The translations under genes and the position numbers were made by a program. Positions 8,756 to 19,196 of a stretch of 64,000 nucleotides of DNA are shown here, in pieces (position 1 is the first letter of the stretch; every line of letters begins with the position of its first letter). The stretch is from Pochonia chlamydosporia 170 (taxonomy: Eukaryota; Ascomycota; Sordariomycetes; Hypocreales; Clavicipitaceae), in NCBI RefSeq assembly GCF_001653235.2, contig NW_019154047.1:434001-498000 (forward strand), written 5' to 3'. Below the pieces are notes generated by a model. That model saw only the letters and a program-made list of their open reading frames with translations, did not search any database and had not been told where the DNA came from.

Positions 8756-10993
8756 TTAGAGCCGCGACGTGATTTCTGAAGGACTGGGCAAGTTCGCGAC
8801 ACAACTTGATGCCCTTGCTGTAGCGGACTCCAGCTCACGCGCAAAGTCATCCTTCTTTTGATTCTGTAATACTCCACGCTTCCTCTTCCGACTCTGATTA
8901 GGGCCAATTGAGCCCAAGGGCCGGCGACCGTGGAACTCGGCGCGCTCAAAATCCACAACCATGAGCTCACGACTGGTTGTATTGTATAGAATGTTGCGTG
9001 GTTCCGCGTCACGGTGGAGAACGCGCAACTTGTGCATTGCCTTGAACGCCATGGTGACAGCGTTGGCGATGCCGTCTTTCATGGCCGGTTCAACACAGTC
9101 AAAGAGCGGTAGCCCAGCCCAGCTGAGGAACATAAAGTGTACATAAACGCCGCTGTCATAATAGTATGGCCGTACCAGACCAATAGTGCCCAGGCATACA
9201 GGGACATACTTCCCTTGGATGGCTTGGAGTCGGCTATACATATCGTTCTCGTGCTGCAGGCAGGCAAGGTCTAGGCCCTCCACTCCCTTGGCAACTAGTG
9301 TATAGCCGTGAGACGCCAGCCGCACCTTGAAGAGTGACCCGCGAGAACCGGATCTATGGAGAGGCGCGCAATTCGCATCGCGTCCGCGGTCTATGGCAAG
9401 CTGGTGTCGGATGAGCCGCAGAAACTCAAGTCTACTAATGTGCATTTGCCCGTGATGGCTTGCGTTGGGGCAGTTCTTGTCCATGGACCCGCCATGAGCC
9501 AATCCCAGAAGACAACGGTGAGTACAAAATAGCCGGCTTTGTATATTCGGTTTCTGCACTGGGCTTGACTCTTTCTGCTGGCCGCTGCGCTGTCCTTGGT
9601 TCCCGCTACCCGAGCTCGTGCCAACTGACGGCGACGCTTTCCCACGAGTGCGAGATGGATTCGGAGTCGGGGAAGGGGGATCTTCATCGTTGTCCTCCAG
9701 TCGTCCTGCGTTGCTGCCTGGTTGTTGGCAGCGGTAGCGGGTCCGAATTGGCGATCTCTTAAATCCTTTCCAACGCTGTGGCTTATAAGGAGAGGCGCGT
9801 GGTTCCTTGCGCTTGCGTTCCGACATCGGGATATCCCTCAGAATATCATCGTATTCGACAGCCCAAGTACCGAGCGTCTCGGCCTCGTCATGCCATGTCT
9901 CAGGTGGTGGTCTAGCGCGGAGAGCCTGGAGAATGAAGGCGAAAACCTGCGCGACGGCTGTGCGATGGAGTCTCGTCTCGTCGTCGTCCATTACGTCCTG
10001 ATTTGGCACGCATACCGAGAAGTAGACTATGGAAGGATCGTCTGGGATGTGAAGAAAGACTAATGCCTGTCCCGTGCATATATAACCGAACTGGATGCCC
10101 TTGCCGATCATGTAAGAGAAGAGCTGAGTAACCACAGCGGCGGCAAGGCGTCGGGCCGTCAAGGCAAAGCCCTGACTGTCCTTGTTAATCACATCACGTT
10201 CCGGCTGAATTCCCGCCTCAAGACCGGTGATGATCTCGTCGAGACTTAATTTGTGTGGTGCCTTGTACTCGATAGCAATGGCTGGAACATTTTGTCCCTC
10301 TGAACTCCTGTATATACAGAACTGGTCCGCTCGATTGCCCTTCCCCCTCGCTCTGCGACGGGCCTTGGGTGCTGCTGCCTGCTTCGGGGCAAATCCTTGT
10401 GCTGTAGCAACTGGGTTATCTCCGCCCAGCGACATGTGTTCCATTGGCTCAGATATAAGATCTTCTGTCGTTCCGAGATTCGTATGGCTCTCAAACGTCA
10501 CTGTTCCCTGGATACCGAGAGTACTTCGCAGCAATGGATCCGTGTGTGCTCGGTCAACCAACTTCTGAACCGCGTTTTCGACGACATCACGCTCGAAATC
10601 CCGCAGCCCAAGTTCACTGCTAATGGGCTTGAGCAATGACTTGACGTATTCCATCTGATGATTAGATGGGAATGCGGGCTTAGAGAACAAGTCGCTGATT
10701 GAGAGATCGTTCCAGATCTCTTGTTGTCTCATTGCAAAGCTGTCCCAAGGGATTATTCGTCGGGGGAAAATTCGTCCTGTAGGATTGGTAGTTTCTCCTT
10801 GCGTAGTCAAAGATCGGTCAGTTACAACTTCGATAGCAAGATGGAGGGAATGGCAAGTCTCGAGATATTGTTGAAGGTTTTGTGGCTGCGAAGCGGTGAC
10901 GAGTGCTTCGGCTTTGTCGCGTCTGTCCTCAGCCTCTTTCGCTCGACTCTCTGCTTCTCGAAGCCTTCGTCGAAGCTCTTCAATATCATCCAT
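8756..10993 (-). CDS. Fungal kinase-like protein with N-terminal PD-(D/E)xK-like module
   Basis: This is one 745-aa frame. Residues 1-35 form a charged coiled coil. Residues 212-221 are a basic patch. D223 followed by IAIEYK (E242, K244) has the D...ExK layout of PD-(D/E)xK nuclease-like folds. Residues 400-510 are low-complexity Pro/Ser/Arg. The C-terminal part holds a protein-kinase-like core: VAKGVEGLD, HRDAEPRN (H660-N667) as the catalytic loop, and VVDFERAEF, where DFE (681-683) replaces DFG. After that comes a KRKRG tract. HRD and the Asn/Asp metal ligands are kept, so activity is possible. Kinases of this type are common in Pezizomycotina and mostly uncharacterised. The nuclease-fold statement is motif-level inference. 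The last about 15 residues may be read-through into an intron. Confidence 0.8.
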   Translation of the reverse strand: MDDIEELRRRLREAESRAKEAEDRRDKAEALVTASQPQNLQQYLETCHSLHLAIEVVTDRSLTTQGETTNPTGRIFPRRIIPWDSFAMRQQEIWNDLSISDLFSKPAFPSNHQMEYVKSLLKPISSELGLRDFERDVVENAVQKLVDRAHTDPLLRSTLGIQGTVTFESHTNLGTTEDLISEPMEHMSLGGDNPVATAQGFAPKQAAAPKARRRARGKGNRADQFCIYRSSEGQNVPAIAIEYKAPHKLSLDEIITGLEAGIQPERDVINKDSQGFALTARRLAAAVVTQLFSYMIGKGIQFGYICTGQALVFLHIPDDPSIVYFSVCVPNQDVMDDDETRLHRTAVAQVFAFILQALRARPPPETWHDEAETLGTWAVEYDDILRDIPMSERKRKEPRASPYKPQRWKGFKRSPIRTRYRCQQPGSNAGRLEDNDEDPPSPTPNPSRTRGKASPSVGTSSGSGNQGQRSGQQKESSPVQKPNIQSRLFCTHRCLLGLAHGGSMDKNCPNASHHGQMHISRLEFLRLIRHQLAIDRGRDANCAPLHRSGSRGSLFKVRLASHGYTLVAKGVEGLDLACLQHENDMYSRLQAIQGKYVPVCLGTIGLVRPYYYDSGVYVHFMFLSWAGLPLFDCVEPAMKDGIANAVTMAFKAMHKLRVLHRDAEPRNILYNTTSRELMVVDFERAEFHGRRPLGSIGPNQSRKRKRGVLQNQKKDDFARELESATARASSCVANLPSPSEITSRL

Positions 10994-11861
10994 CTTATTT
11001 TGAGCATGTGCAGCATTGCGTTCACTCAGAGTACAGGATTAGTTTTAGCATGTCTAGAAGTCTCGGTCAAAGGAGGCGTAGTGACAAAATGGCTGGACAC
11101 TTGGTGGGTGGCCTCGCGTCATAAACAGTTATCTATCTCCCGGAAGAAAATCGGCCCGCTGGTATTGGGCGAGTTCAACCTTCTGCCGTTTGATGTTCTC
11201 CAGCATAAAACAAACATGATTGGTGGATACACTGATAGTACTAAGGAACGGGGTAACACGGGGTTTTCTTTTGTTTATTGTCGTCAAAGTCTGTCATTTG
11301 GCTGCACGCTGTGCTTTCCAGCTGTCTATCGGAAAATGCTGCCTACCGCGTCGCGTTTGTTGACCGTTGTTTGGGCATCAGTGTGTGGCTCTTTTGCAGA
11401 TAATTTTGCCCAAGAGCCTCTGACGCGTCGCATGTGAAAGACATGGGAGCCGTTTAGCCTGATTTGTTTGGCAATGTATACGATATGCTAGTCATCACTG
11501 GTGGCCCAATCTTGCAATGTTCTCAGATTGGATACATGAGGTGTCGGGTACGACAGCACTAAAACAACCGAAGTGGGGCCGCAAGATGTGACGGAAAACT
11601 CTTCTTCCGAAGGCGAGTACTAGCAAAACTGCGCAACTTTCTCCGCAACCTGTTGACCCCGCTACCACTATTATCGCGATACCCCGTCCCACGAAAAGTG
11701 TACATCGACACACTGCCTAGAGTTTCCTGGATTTGCCTTTGTTTTAAGTCTAGTGAGAGTTCGAAATTCACCGTTACTCCAAATCTCCAGAAAAAGTAGG
11801 GTCTCATTCATGTTCGCTTGATCCGAGTACTGATTCGTAACAGGAAGGAGGGTAGTCATTT
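10994..11861. other. Spacer between kinase gene and small ORF
   Basis: This is the 5' flank of the minus-strand kinase gene. A plus-strand frame overlapping the kinase start has no recognisable protein content and looks like a shadow. No repeat was seen. Confidence 0.45.
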
Positions 11862-12116
11862 ATGTCGTCAACCCAGAGCGTCGAGCCAGAACAAAAATAT
11901 TACTCTATAAAATTTTTCGAATCTGTCGGCTACGACAGACACATCAAGTGCAGAGGTACACTGATATCGGTATATGATCCGAGCGCGGCCCAAGGTTCTG
12001 AACCATACTGGAAGTACAAAAACACCGTTGTCAATGCCACCCATCTTGTTCCTGCTGGATATGAGGTGGAGGTTCTTGACGCTTGGGTGGTATGGACCAC
12101 GTCGGTTTCAGCATGA
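11862..12116 (+). CDS. Small hypothetical protein, 84 aa
   Basis: This is a complete short ORF starting MSSTQSVEPEQKYYSIKFFE, with no domain I recognise, no signal peptide and no membrane segment. Its 3' end overlaps the last exon of the minus-strand gene at 12031 by 86 bp. Support is only the clean frame and composition; the antisense gene has better evidence. Confidence 0.35.
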   Translation: MSSTQSVEPEQKYYSIKFFESVGYDRHIKCRGTLISVYDPSAAQGSEPYWKYKNTVVNATHLVPAGYEVEVLDAWVVWTTSVSA

Positions 12117-13148
12117 GAGTATCCGAGATCCGGAACCCTTCTCTTCTACCTACCCATAAAGTAATGGATATGTCTTCGCTCTCACCCTCGGGAACCAGAA
12201 CAGTCAGGCACTCCGTTGTCACCTCTCCTAAGGACTTTTCCAATTTCCATTGCTTGCTGGCCGACATAGCAGTCGAGAAGAGTTCTCCAGTAAGGTTGAT
12301 TTTCTCTGTTGGGCATTTCGAGTACATATATTCTATTTCTTTAGGGGGTTTCGTGTTAGCAAGAAGTGTGCACACACGCAGGATCCTTAACTTACGTCTG
12401 CTTGGACGCTTAGCCACCGCCATGTTACCCCGAGAATGTTGATGTCGGACGGGCTGCGATGGACTCTTAGGGGAAGTTGGGCTGCTGATTTCTTTACTAC
12501 CAATCAGTTATGTGTAGTTAAATCATTTGTTTTTCACTCACCACGGAGGAAATCACTAAATTCAGTTGATTCTCGGAGATCATTATTGTGGAGTTTGTGC
12601 AGAACCTCTAGAACAACTGGAGGCCAGGATGTACCCGTGAACTCAATTGCCTCGACGAGACAGTCAAACATCTCGGATCCCATAGAGCCGACCGCCCAAG
12701 ATGTAGCTCTATAAGATAAAGCCCAAACAATTATTTTGTCAGGCTCGAGTCTCCGCAGCCGTTCGCATCTGACGTTCGTGGCTTCTTTCCTCGCCTTCAT
12801 TTGATTCGAGTCAAACTCCGAGTATTTTGGGCCGCCAAATATGATAGTAATGTTTCTTCTGAACAGAGCGGATTGCCTGAATGCTCGGTCGTGAATCAAT
12901 GCTTGTACAGCGGACTTAGACTGCTTTCTCCATGTTTCGCTCGATTCCCATACCTCTGCACGGCATGAAGGCTTGTATGATCCCGTCCGTTTTTGGATAG
13001 ATGACGTGGCGTTGGTAAGTCTCGCGCTCAGAATGTTCAAGTTGCTGAGCTCACCACTTGTGTACCGAGGGTCGTCCAGCGTCGCCACCCAGGTTTCCAG
13101 GTTTGTGACGATATCACTCAACTGTGAAAGACTTGTAGCAGCAGACAT
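12031..13148 (-). CDS. Hypothetical protein, 336 aa, three exons
   Basis: Exons on the minus strand are 13148-12542, 12491-12396 and 12338-12031. Intron 1 (50 nt) runs GTGAGT to AAAG; intron 2 (57 nt) runs GTAAGT to AAAG with a TTGCTAACAC branch site. Both junctions restore one frame exactly (607+96+308 nt = 337 codons). The N-terminal part is helical (MSAATSLSQLSDIVTNLETW) and the middle contains RNITIIFGGPKYSEFD; the last exon has PTEKINLTGELFSTAM. I do not recognise the family. Start: first Met of the open frame. Confidence 0.6.
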
Positions 13149-13825
13149 TAGGACTGATGGTTGTGGAGAAATTTTGACTCAATGGACTACTGGGGGCTGG
13201 GCACAAATTTCTTTTAAAGCGTTCCATGATTATTGCAGCGCCAAAAACGATGTATCACATAGTTTCAGGTCGGAGTTACCGTACTCAACCAATCAAATCT
13301 ATAGTTAGTCGACCATGCATTCAAGGGCCGACACACGGCTGCAAGAAAGTTGAGAGATGCTGCATTGCCAAAATTGTGACAGGCTTTTCATTCAGCCGTC
13401 AGCCAATCAAAAGTCACGTTAGGCAACCTCGATCAATCGTTTCTTTGCAATGCATAATTTTGGCGCGGCAGTAAATCACATTCCGCAGGGGTCAGGGTGA
13501 TGGGCTCAATTACAAAGCGACTAACGCAAGACGCGGCCACTTGTCACGCCAACAGAATCACCCATTGCAAGCTCCGACGTACAGGGGCTAAGAGAGTGAC
13601 TTAGTGTGCTTCGGGGAACTACATGGTTTCAATCCATAAATGCAGCAGCATTCAACAAGAGTGCGGCGTGCAGGAACGGCTTCGAGACTGCATATCCGTG
13701 TTGGTTCGGCCATTTGGGTCTGGCTGAATGGATCGACTCGAAGTCTCGAAGTGCAACGCGATCACCATTATCTCCTCCCCGAGGAAACAACGCTATGTTC
13801 TAGACGCACAAATGACTTGACCGTC
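13149..13825. other. Intergenic spacer
   Basis: No gene is supported. Short plus-strand frames here lack codon structure. The segment forms the upstream region of the 13961 gene. Confidence 0.45.
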
Positions 13826-13833
13826 TATATAAA
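13826..13833 (+). promoter_or_regulatory. TATA box upstream of the 13961 gene
   Basis: TATATAAA lies 135 bp before the ATG at 13961 and is followed by an A/T-rich leader, a plausible core promoter by position. Confidence 0.45.
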
Positions 13834-13960
13834 GCCCTTACCTCCCAGAGCAAGATCTTTGTTTTCTGACAATCTACGAGCCAGGGATAACAGCACCAAA
13901 ATATTGCCACTTCAAGTCTATAGATATATAATATTGTATTTGTTCAATTGCGTAACAAGA

Positions 13961-14905
13961 TGCCTCAGGCCCTTTCTAATCAGAAGCCAACCGCTCGCGA
14001 AACCCGGCCTGCCTCGCCTGTCTCCCAGGACGAGGCTATGTGCGAAGGTTTGTGGATGCAAGAGAAAGGAAATCCGGATCACAACCAAGGTTTAATTGGA
14101 AAGTAAGAATAATCTGTCGCGCCTTAGTCGGCCGCCATATCTCTACATGCTGACCAGAGAGTAGAGACCGTTCGACTACTCCTCATATTAGACAGAATAT
14201 TCCGTACACAGAACAGTTGATTGCGGTTCCATCCGATGTTGCCGAAATGGCGTCTCACAGAAGTCCCTCTTTAGAGAAGTTCGGGAAAGCTGGATTGGTC
14301 TCTGGGATCCAAAATCTCGGCCTTGAAAATGAAAAAGCTCATAGAAATCCAGCTCATGCTGGCATTGGAGGTGTCATGCAATGCTTTCAGTCAGCAAATT
14401 GTTCAATGGGACTACGGGATCCTAGCCAGGATGCACTCCCAGGTTCCAGTCTTAACAATATGACTGAAGAAAGCCAGCTGAAATGGGGTCAAGGCGAGGG
14501 CATCAACTTGAACGATTTGCTTTCGAATTTTGTTGTTTCCAAAGATGACACAGAAGAAACAGTATCTGATAACGATACTTCCGATAATGGCATCGACAAG
14601 CGTTCTATCCACAAGCCTAGGACATCTTTAGGTGTTCTCGGTGATCGAATCGACTATGGGGGTATGGACGCAAGCGATTGCCTTCCGCCATGGACCAAAA
14701 CTCTTTCTGGAGACGACACAGCAGAGACGGAAGCAAAGAACATGTGCATTTCCACTGTCTGCTTTGCGGATCCTGGTGGTATAGACGCCAGTTTCGGCCT
14801 TCCCGAATGGGACGAAGACAAGTTTAAACAACTGGTCGCCGAAGACCAGCAACAAGAGGTAGTCGTACTGGAAACGACTCACACCACCACCAGCAATATC
14901 AGGTA
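13961..14905 (+). CDS. Hypothetical acidic protein, spliced, 3' end uncertain
   Basis: The first exon starts ATGCCTCAGGCCC at 13961 and reads MPQALSNQKPTARETRPASP. An intron (GTAAGAAT to about 14161, branch TGCTGAC) joins it to a long frame that stays open to 14905; joining at AA|T gives GNRDRSTTP. The second exon is acidic, with two similar motifs (IDYGGMDASDCLPPW and DPGGIDASFGLPEWDED), an internal repeat about 50 residues apart. A strong donor (AG|GTAAGT at 14903) suggests a further short 3' exon, after which stops come quickly (by about 15012). No family recognised. Confidence 0.5.
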
Positions 14906-15107
14906 AGTTAAAGGCGTTATATCTCCAATACTATTCGTCCCAAGACATCTTGAGCCATCAGATATAGGGTCTGACCGTGGAAGTAGCTACCAAGTGAAGT
15001 CCAGACTTTAAGGACTTGGCGACATAAGATTACATTCATGGGGGCTGTATATGGGCAATTTAGCCTCCGTGAGGTGAGCCACAAATAGTGCTGGATTATT
15101 TCAAGTC

Positions 15108-15452
15108 ATGAAAATAAGATTGGCAATCGTTCATTTCTTCATATTACAATCATGTAGTGCCATCTGCTTTGCTTCGTTGAATTTGGAAGCTCATAGCGTC
15201 CACTCATTAAGTCAATACAACTGTTCAATAAATTCGCAACACGGCCAGCTCCATAAAGCAATACGTAAACTAAAGCTCATGTTCTGGAAACATCATCCGA
15301 GAGAGGCTACCGAAGATGATGCGGAGCACGCAGCTTACCGAAATGGAGCCGCGAAGATATCACGCGGCTTCAATCGACGTCTCGTGAACGCCATGCCGAA
15401 TGCCAAGTATTTAAAGGGGCTCATACCCAGCAAAGACGCTGAAATTCTTTGA
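15108..15452 (+). CDS. Candidate small secreted protein, 114 aa
   Basis: The N-terminus MKIRLAIVHFFILQSCSAIC has the n-h-c layout of a signal peptide with likely cleavage near residues 18-23. The remaining roughly 92 residues are hydrophilic, with a single Cys, HHPREATEDDAEHAAYRNGA in the middle and a basic C-terminal third. Length and context (transposon-rich, fast-evolving flank) fit an effector-like protein, but there is no homology evidence. Confidence 0.4.
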   Translation: MKIRLAIVHFFILQSCSAICFASLNLEAHSVHSLSQYNCSINSQHGQLHKAIRKLKLMFWKHHPREATEDDAEHAAYRNGAAKISRGFNRRLVNAMPNAKYLKGLIPSKDAEIL

Positions 15453-15668
15453 ACTTCACTCGTCATTCCCGATTGACTGATCACCTGACACGTTTTTGCA
15501 ACGCCCGGACGCCGGCAATATTCTCAACGCATATCAGGCTTATCAGCCTCTTCTCGTAATTTCGACATTAGCTACATGTGCGTCAAGCCTGGGTTGTTAG
15601 AAGCAAACGCCCAGCTCATGTCTGAATTTTCAACTTACACCTGCAATAGTTCTTTGTAAATTATCGCT

Positions 15669-17098
15669 ATGGAGACGTTTGAGGAGCCGGAATCTACCTG
15701 CCTTGCCTGCGCTTGGGCTTTGGGGGGTATGATGGCATCTCCACCCAACATCATGTCCGACGCGGAGTTCGACATAACGCAAGAGAGGAAAAACACCAAG
15801 ACCGTATCTTTGGTGCCCGATTGGCATTATTACAATGTGCTCCCCCACGTATGCGTGAATGGAGCGTCTACGTTTGACGCCCTACAAGTTTCGACAGTTG
15901 ACATAGGTAAGAGCTTGTGATGCAAGCTTGGAAGAATGTTTCACCGCTAACTTACGCGCAGAAAGCTCTACGGATGAGTATTATACGTTCGGAAGCGAAT
16001 ATTATTCCTTTGAAGTCTCGACAACGATTACAGGAGATGTCCTCGTCCCGAGGGCTTACGGAGACATGAACCCAGGTGACTATACCGATATGTTCGTACC
16101 TTCAAGAATAAAAGAGCATGTCCTTATCATGTATTGTATAAGCTAATTCGCCTCGAAGAACACCGGTCGGTCCAGCACTCTCTCCACAACAATGGATCAT
16201 GCAGTTTGCAGTGGATACTTTGCATCAAAATGATGTGCAGCTGCAAAGTCCTAGCGCCCCGGACTACCCCTGCCTCGTCTCAACCCCCGATGCGGTCCAG
16301 CTTTCGCCAGTACAATTGCATCCAGATCATTCTGTGGCTGTGGATTTGCACCAATGCTGCAGTGCCTATAACGCTAAGTTGGGGAGTTCTCATCCGATGG
16401 AAGATGGTCCGCAATGCGCTGTCGAATTGCGCGGCTTGATCCCATCTACCTCTCCAAGAACGCCAGCGTTTGAAGATGGTCCAGGTCCATGTGATGGAAA
16501 TTCACCAGACAGTGCAAAAAAATCCCATGATCATCCTGTCTCTGTCCTGTGGAACCGATCAATCCCATTGCCCACAAATTGGGACCAGGAGAAGGTTGAG
16601 AAAAACAGCCAGTCCAACGATGCCTCTGAAGTAGAGGATAAGAGACATCCTAGCCATGCGTTACCCAGGCGTACCTACAATCTTCGTAATCTTCCGAGCC
16701 GGTCACAGAGCAGGCATACCTACAATCTTCGTAACCTTCCAAGTCGGCCACAGAGCAACGGAAAACTCAAGCACCCACGGAGAACCGACTTGACGAAGGT
16801 AAAACGTCGTTCGAGAGCCAATCTGGAGAAGATGACGGTCGCAGGTATTGTCTCGCACGGGCTCGCTGCCGACACCTGCCTGCGAACTTCAGAATTAGAC
16901 GAATGGACGAGTTTACTGATTGACGTCTCGAATCATGTTCCGCGTTCTTTGTCTGCGTCGGGTCAGGATGCTCTTTCTGTTCTACTGCGTAATATAGAAG
17001 GTTTAGCTACGGCATCAAGAAACAGGTGCTCAAAGTCCAGAACTCGCCCTCTTCATGGATCCGCGTCTGTTCGCAAACAGCGGAAGGCCTTGGAATGA
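15669..17098 (+). CDS. Hypothetical protein, 424 aa, three exons, with a YNLR repeat
   Basis: Exons 15669-15906, 15962-16075 and 16176-17098 join in frame (238+114+923 nt = 425 codons). Intron 1 (55 nt) has GTAAGA, branch CGCTAAC and GCAG. Intron 2 (100 nt) has GTGACT, branch AAGCTAAT and CCAG and is less certain. Exon 3 contains a direct 16-residue repeat beginning RRTYNLRNLPSR then RHTYNLRNLPSR, followed by a strongly basic KHPRRTDLTKVKRRSR region. The C-terminal 90 residues look helical. The basic tract suggests a nuclear protein; I know no matching family. The start Met could lie in an upstream exon. Confidence 0.5.
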
Positions 17099-17145
17099 AG
17101 CTCAAGGACACGGCAAACTATATACTCCGCGGGCGGTCCTCCCAA

Positions 17146-17529
17146 TCACAGCGTTGCGATCCGCCCGTGGTCGATGTTGAGGTACGTGATCATTTGGTTG
17201 TCAAGGTCGGCCCGTTTTGTAGATAGAGTGCCGACACGGTGAAATACTAGCGGAAGCTCGATGAGCCTTGGGACGGGGGGCATGGAATTGGAGAAGACGG
17301 GATGATCTGCCTGGATCGTTGTCACGGACCAAGGCGCGAATCTGATTCTCTCAACATCGCACCGGACGATGACGGCTTGGATGGATCCTGGTGTACTGAT
17401 TGTGGCTGTCGATGTTGTGACTGCTGCGGAAGCGGGAGCTGGAGCTTGCGGTGTAGGGACTAATAGAGACGAAACTTCTGGTTCTGAATCCGTGTCCATG
17501 TTATCCCATTTTGAGTAATCTATAGTCAT
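17146..17529 (-). pseudogene. N-terminal fragment of a conserved fungal protein
   Basis: The 127-aa frame starts MTIDYSKWDNMDTDSEPE, an N-terminal style I associate with a family of uncharacterised fungal proteins (some with a C-terminal MYND finger). It continues through VERIRFAPWSVTTI and RADLDNQMITYLNIDH, then stops abruptly. The usual longer C-terminal part is absent downstream, so it appears truncated. It starts just outside duplication copy B, diverging from it; copy A has no equivalent. Confidence 0.45.
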
Positions 17530-18057
17530 GGAGAATCGTTTAATGTTAGTTCGGGAGGAAGATACAGATTGAAGAAATTGGATGCCAAAGGTAAAGAATT
17601 ATGACAGGAAAGAGTTAACCTGTAAAGTCGTTGCTTGCTAATTGGCTGCCGTTTTCGACCGCCTGCCCGCACGGGCAAGGCGCCGCCCCCACAAGCCCCC
17701 AAGACCCACTTTCCTACCTCGCGCTGCTTTAGAGAAAATCTATAAGACCAACTACCAAAACCCAACTCTCTCCTTTCTTTCCCTCCTTCCTCATCTCGAC
17801 CTGTCCTTCGTCCCATTGACCCTGTCGATTCCCACCTCTCCCTTGGTGTCGCAGGTCGTCATTTCTTTGGCCGCGTTGGCCACATCATTTGTTGGCCTCA
17901 ACAGGCTCCGCTTTCCTGTCGCAGCTCCATGTTCCTTGATGCACGCCTCGTTCTTTCTCTGCTGCTTGGCGTCCCGTTCAGCCGAAATCATCACGATACG
18001 AATCCTCGCTCCAATGTCACCTAGCAACATTCACCCGTTCTCTACAATCTGTCAAAT

Positions 18058-18993
18058 CTACAAGTCTACGATCTGCTGCCGAATGATCTCGAAGCGTTCA
18101 CCAACTCTACAAACCCTGGGGCTTATCGACGCGCTTTTCCCATCGAAAAATCCAGCAAAGAGGGCCTGTTGGTGATGACCAGCTCTCGTGATGGGTTGGT
18201 TGCCTCCAGTGCTCGGAGTGTCCGAAAGGATTCTCAATGCTTGCAGCCGGGTTTGGGGGGCTGGCGGCGCGGCCAAGCCTTCCCATTGTCTCGCAAGATT
18301 TGCCCTATCCGGGTGCCGGCGCCCCATGATACTCGTCATGCCTGACCACTCCCTCTGATTCCGTCATCTGAGGCTTTCCAGCTGATCTTCTAGCGGCTAG
18401 AAAAATTGGGTCAATATGCTCGGGATTGGTTCGCGCACGTCGCCTTGCTCTCATACCACGGCCCAAGCATGCCAGAGTACGTCTGGCGTAGGTCTACGAC
18501 CTGCGGCCATGTCCTTTTACAGCGTATGCATTATGTCGATCTCGCCGTGCCCCTTCCCTCGAACCGTCGATGTCGTATGTGTTGGTATCTTCCCCCTGCA
18601 TTAGCTGAATGCTTCTACGCTCAAGGTCGGAGGCTGAATGTCTTCTGCTGAACGACAGGCTGAGGAGCGATCGTTCGATTATCGGCTCCTCGACTTCCCG
18701 CGCCAAATTACGTGTCCCCGAAGGTTTTGATGATACGTTATCTGAGGTTGCCGTTGCTGAATGATGCAGGAGGACTCTTGGCCGCATCCACGGCGAGGCT
18801 TAGCTGCACGAGGACTGCTGGTGGACGGAGAAGGAAGAGCCGGCGGAGAAGTAGGGAGTGGAGCAGTGAGCACCGCTACAAGAATGCGAATCTTTGGGGC
18901 GGGGGAAATGGAATAATGACAAGATTCAGAATGGGGTGAGCGACCATACCAGGACCATTCATGAACTGATGAATGGTTGGGAGGCTCACACAC
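18058..18993 (-). pseudogene. Unrecognised minus-strand gene, degenerate (copy B)
   Basis: Minus-strand frames at 18993-18679, 18787-18494 and 18339-18058 together carry the same peptides as copy A (APKIRILVAVLTAPLPTSPP; PIIERSLLSLSF; NLARQWEGLAAPP; LQALRILSDTPSTGGN), with frame shifts between them. Copy B has Gln where copy A has a stop after NLAR, so the two copies decayed at different points. Function unknown. Confidence 0.5.
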
Positions 18994-19097
18994 ACACCAT
19001 TGGGTTAGCGGAGCCGATTGAATCTGGGAAGACAGTCCGGGTCAAGCTTTTGCGTCCTTAACCAGTTAACGCTGCGGTTAATGGCTTGGGTTCCGCC

Positions 19098-19105
19098 TAT
19101 ATAAA
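19098..19105 (+). promoter_or_regulatory. TATA box, copy B
   Basis: TATATAAA lies 99 bp before the ATG at 19197, equivalent to 6357-6364 in copy A. Confidence 0.6.
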
Positions 19106-19196
19106 GGCTGGACGACTCGGACACGATTGACTCGAAGCGTCTGGTCAACTTGCACCTCTTCTTTCTTTTCTGTGATTTCGACTAGCATACTGCGCG

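Noticed and set aside
9391..10639. Plus-strand ORFs opposite the 8756-10993 kinase gene
   Set aside because: Antisense shadows of a well-supported long frame, with no recognisable content.
10721..11437. 238-aa plus-strand ORF across the kinase start
   Set aside because: It overlaps the kinase N-terminus in antisense, and its sequence has no coherent domain or family features.
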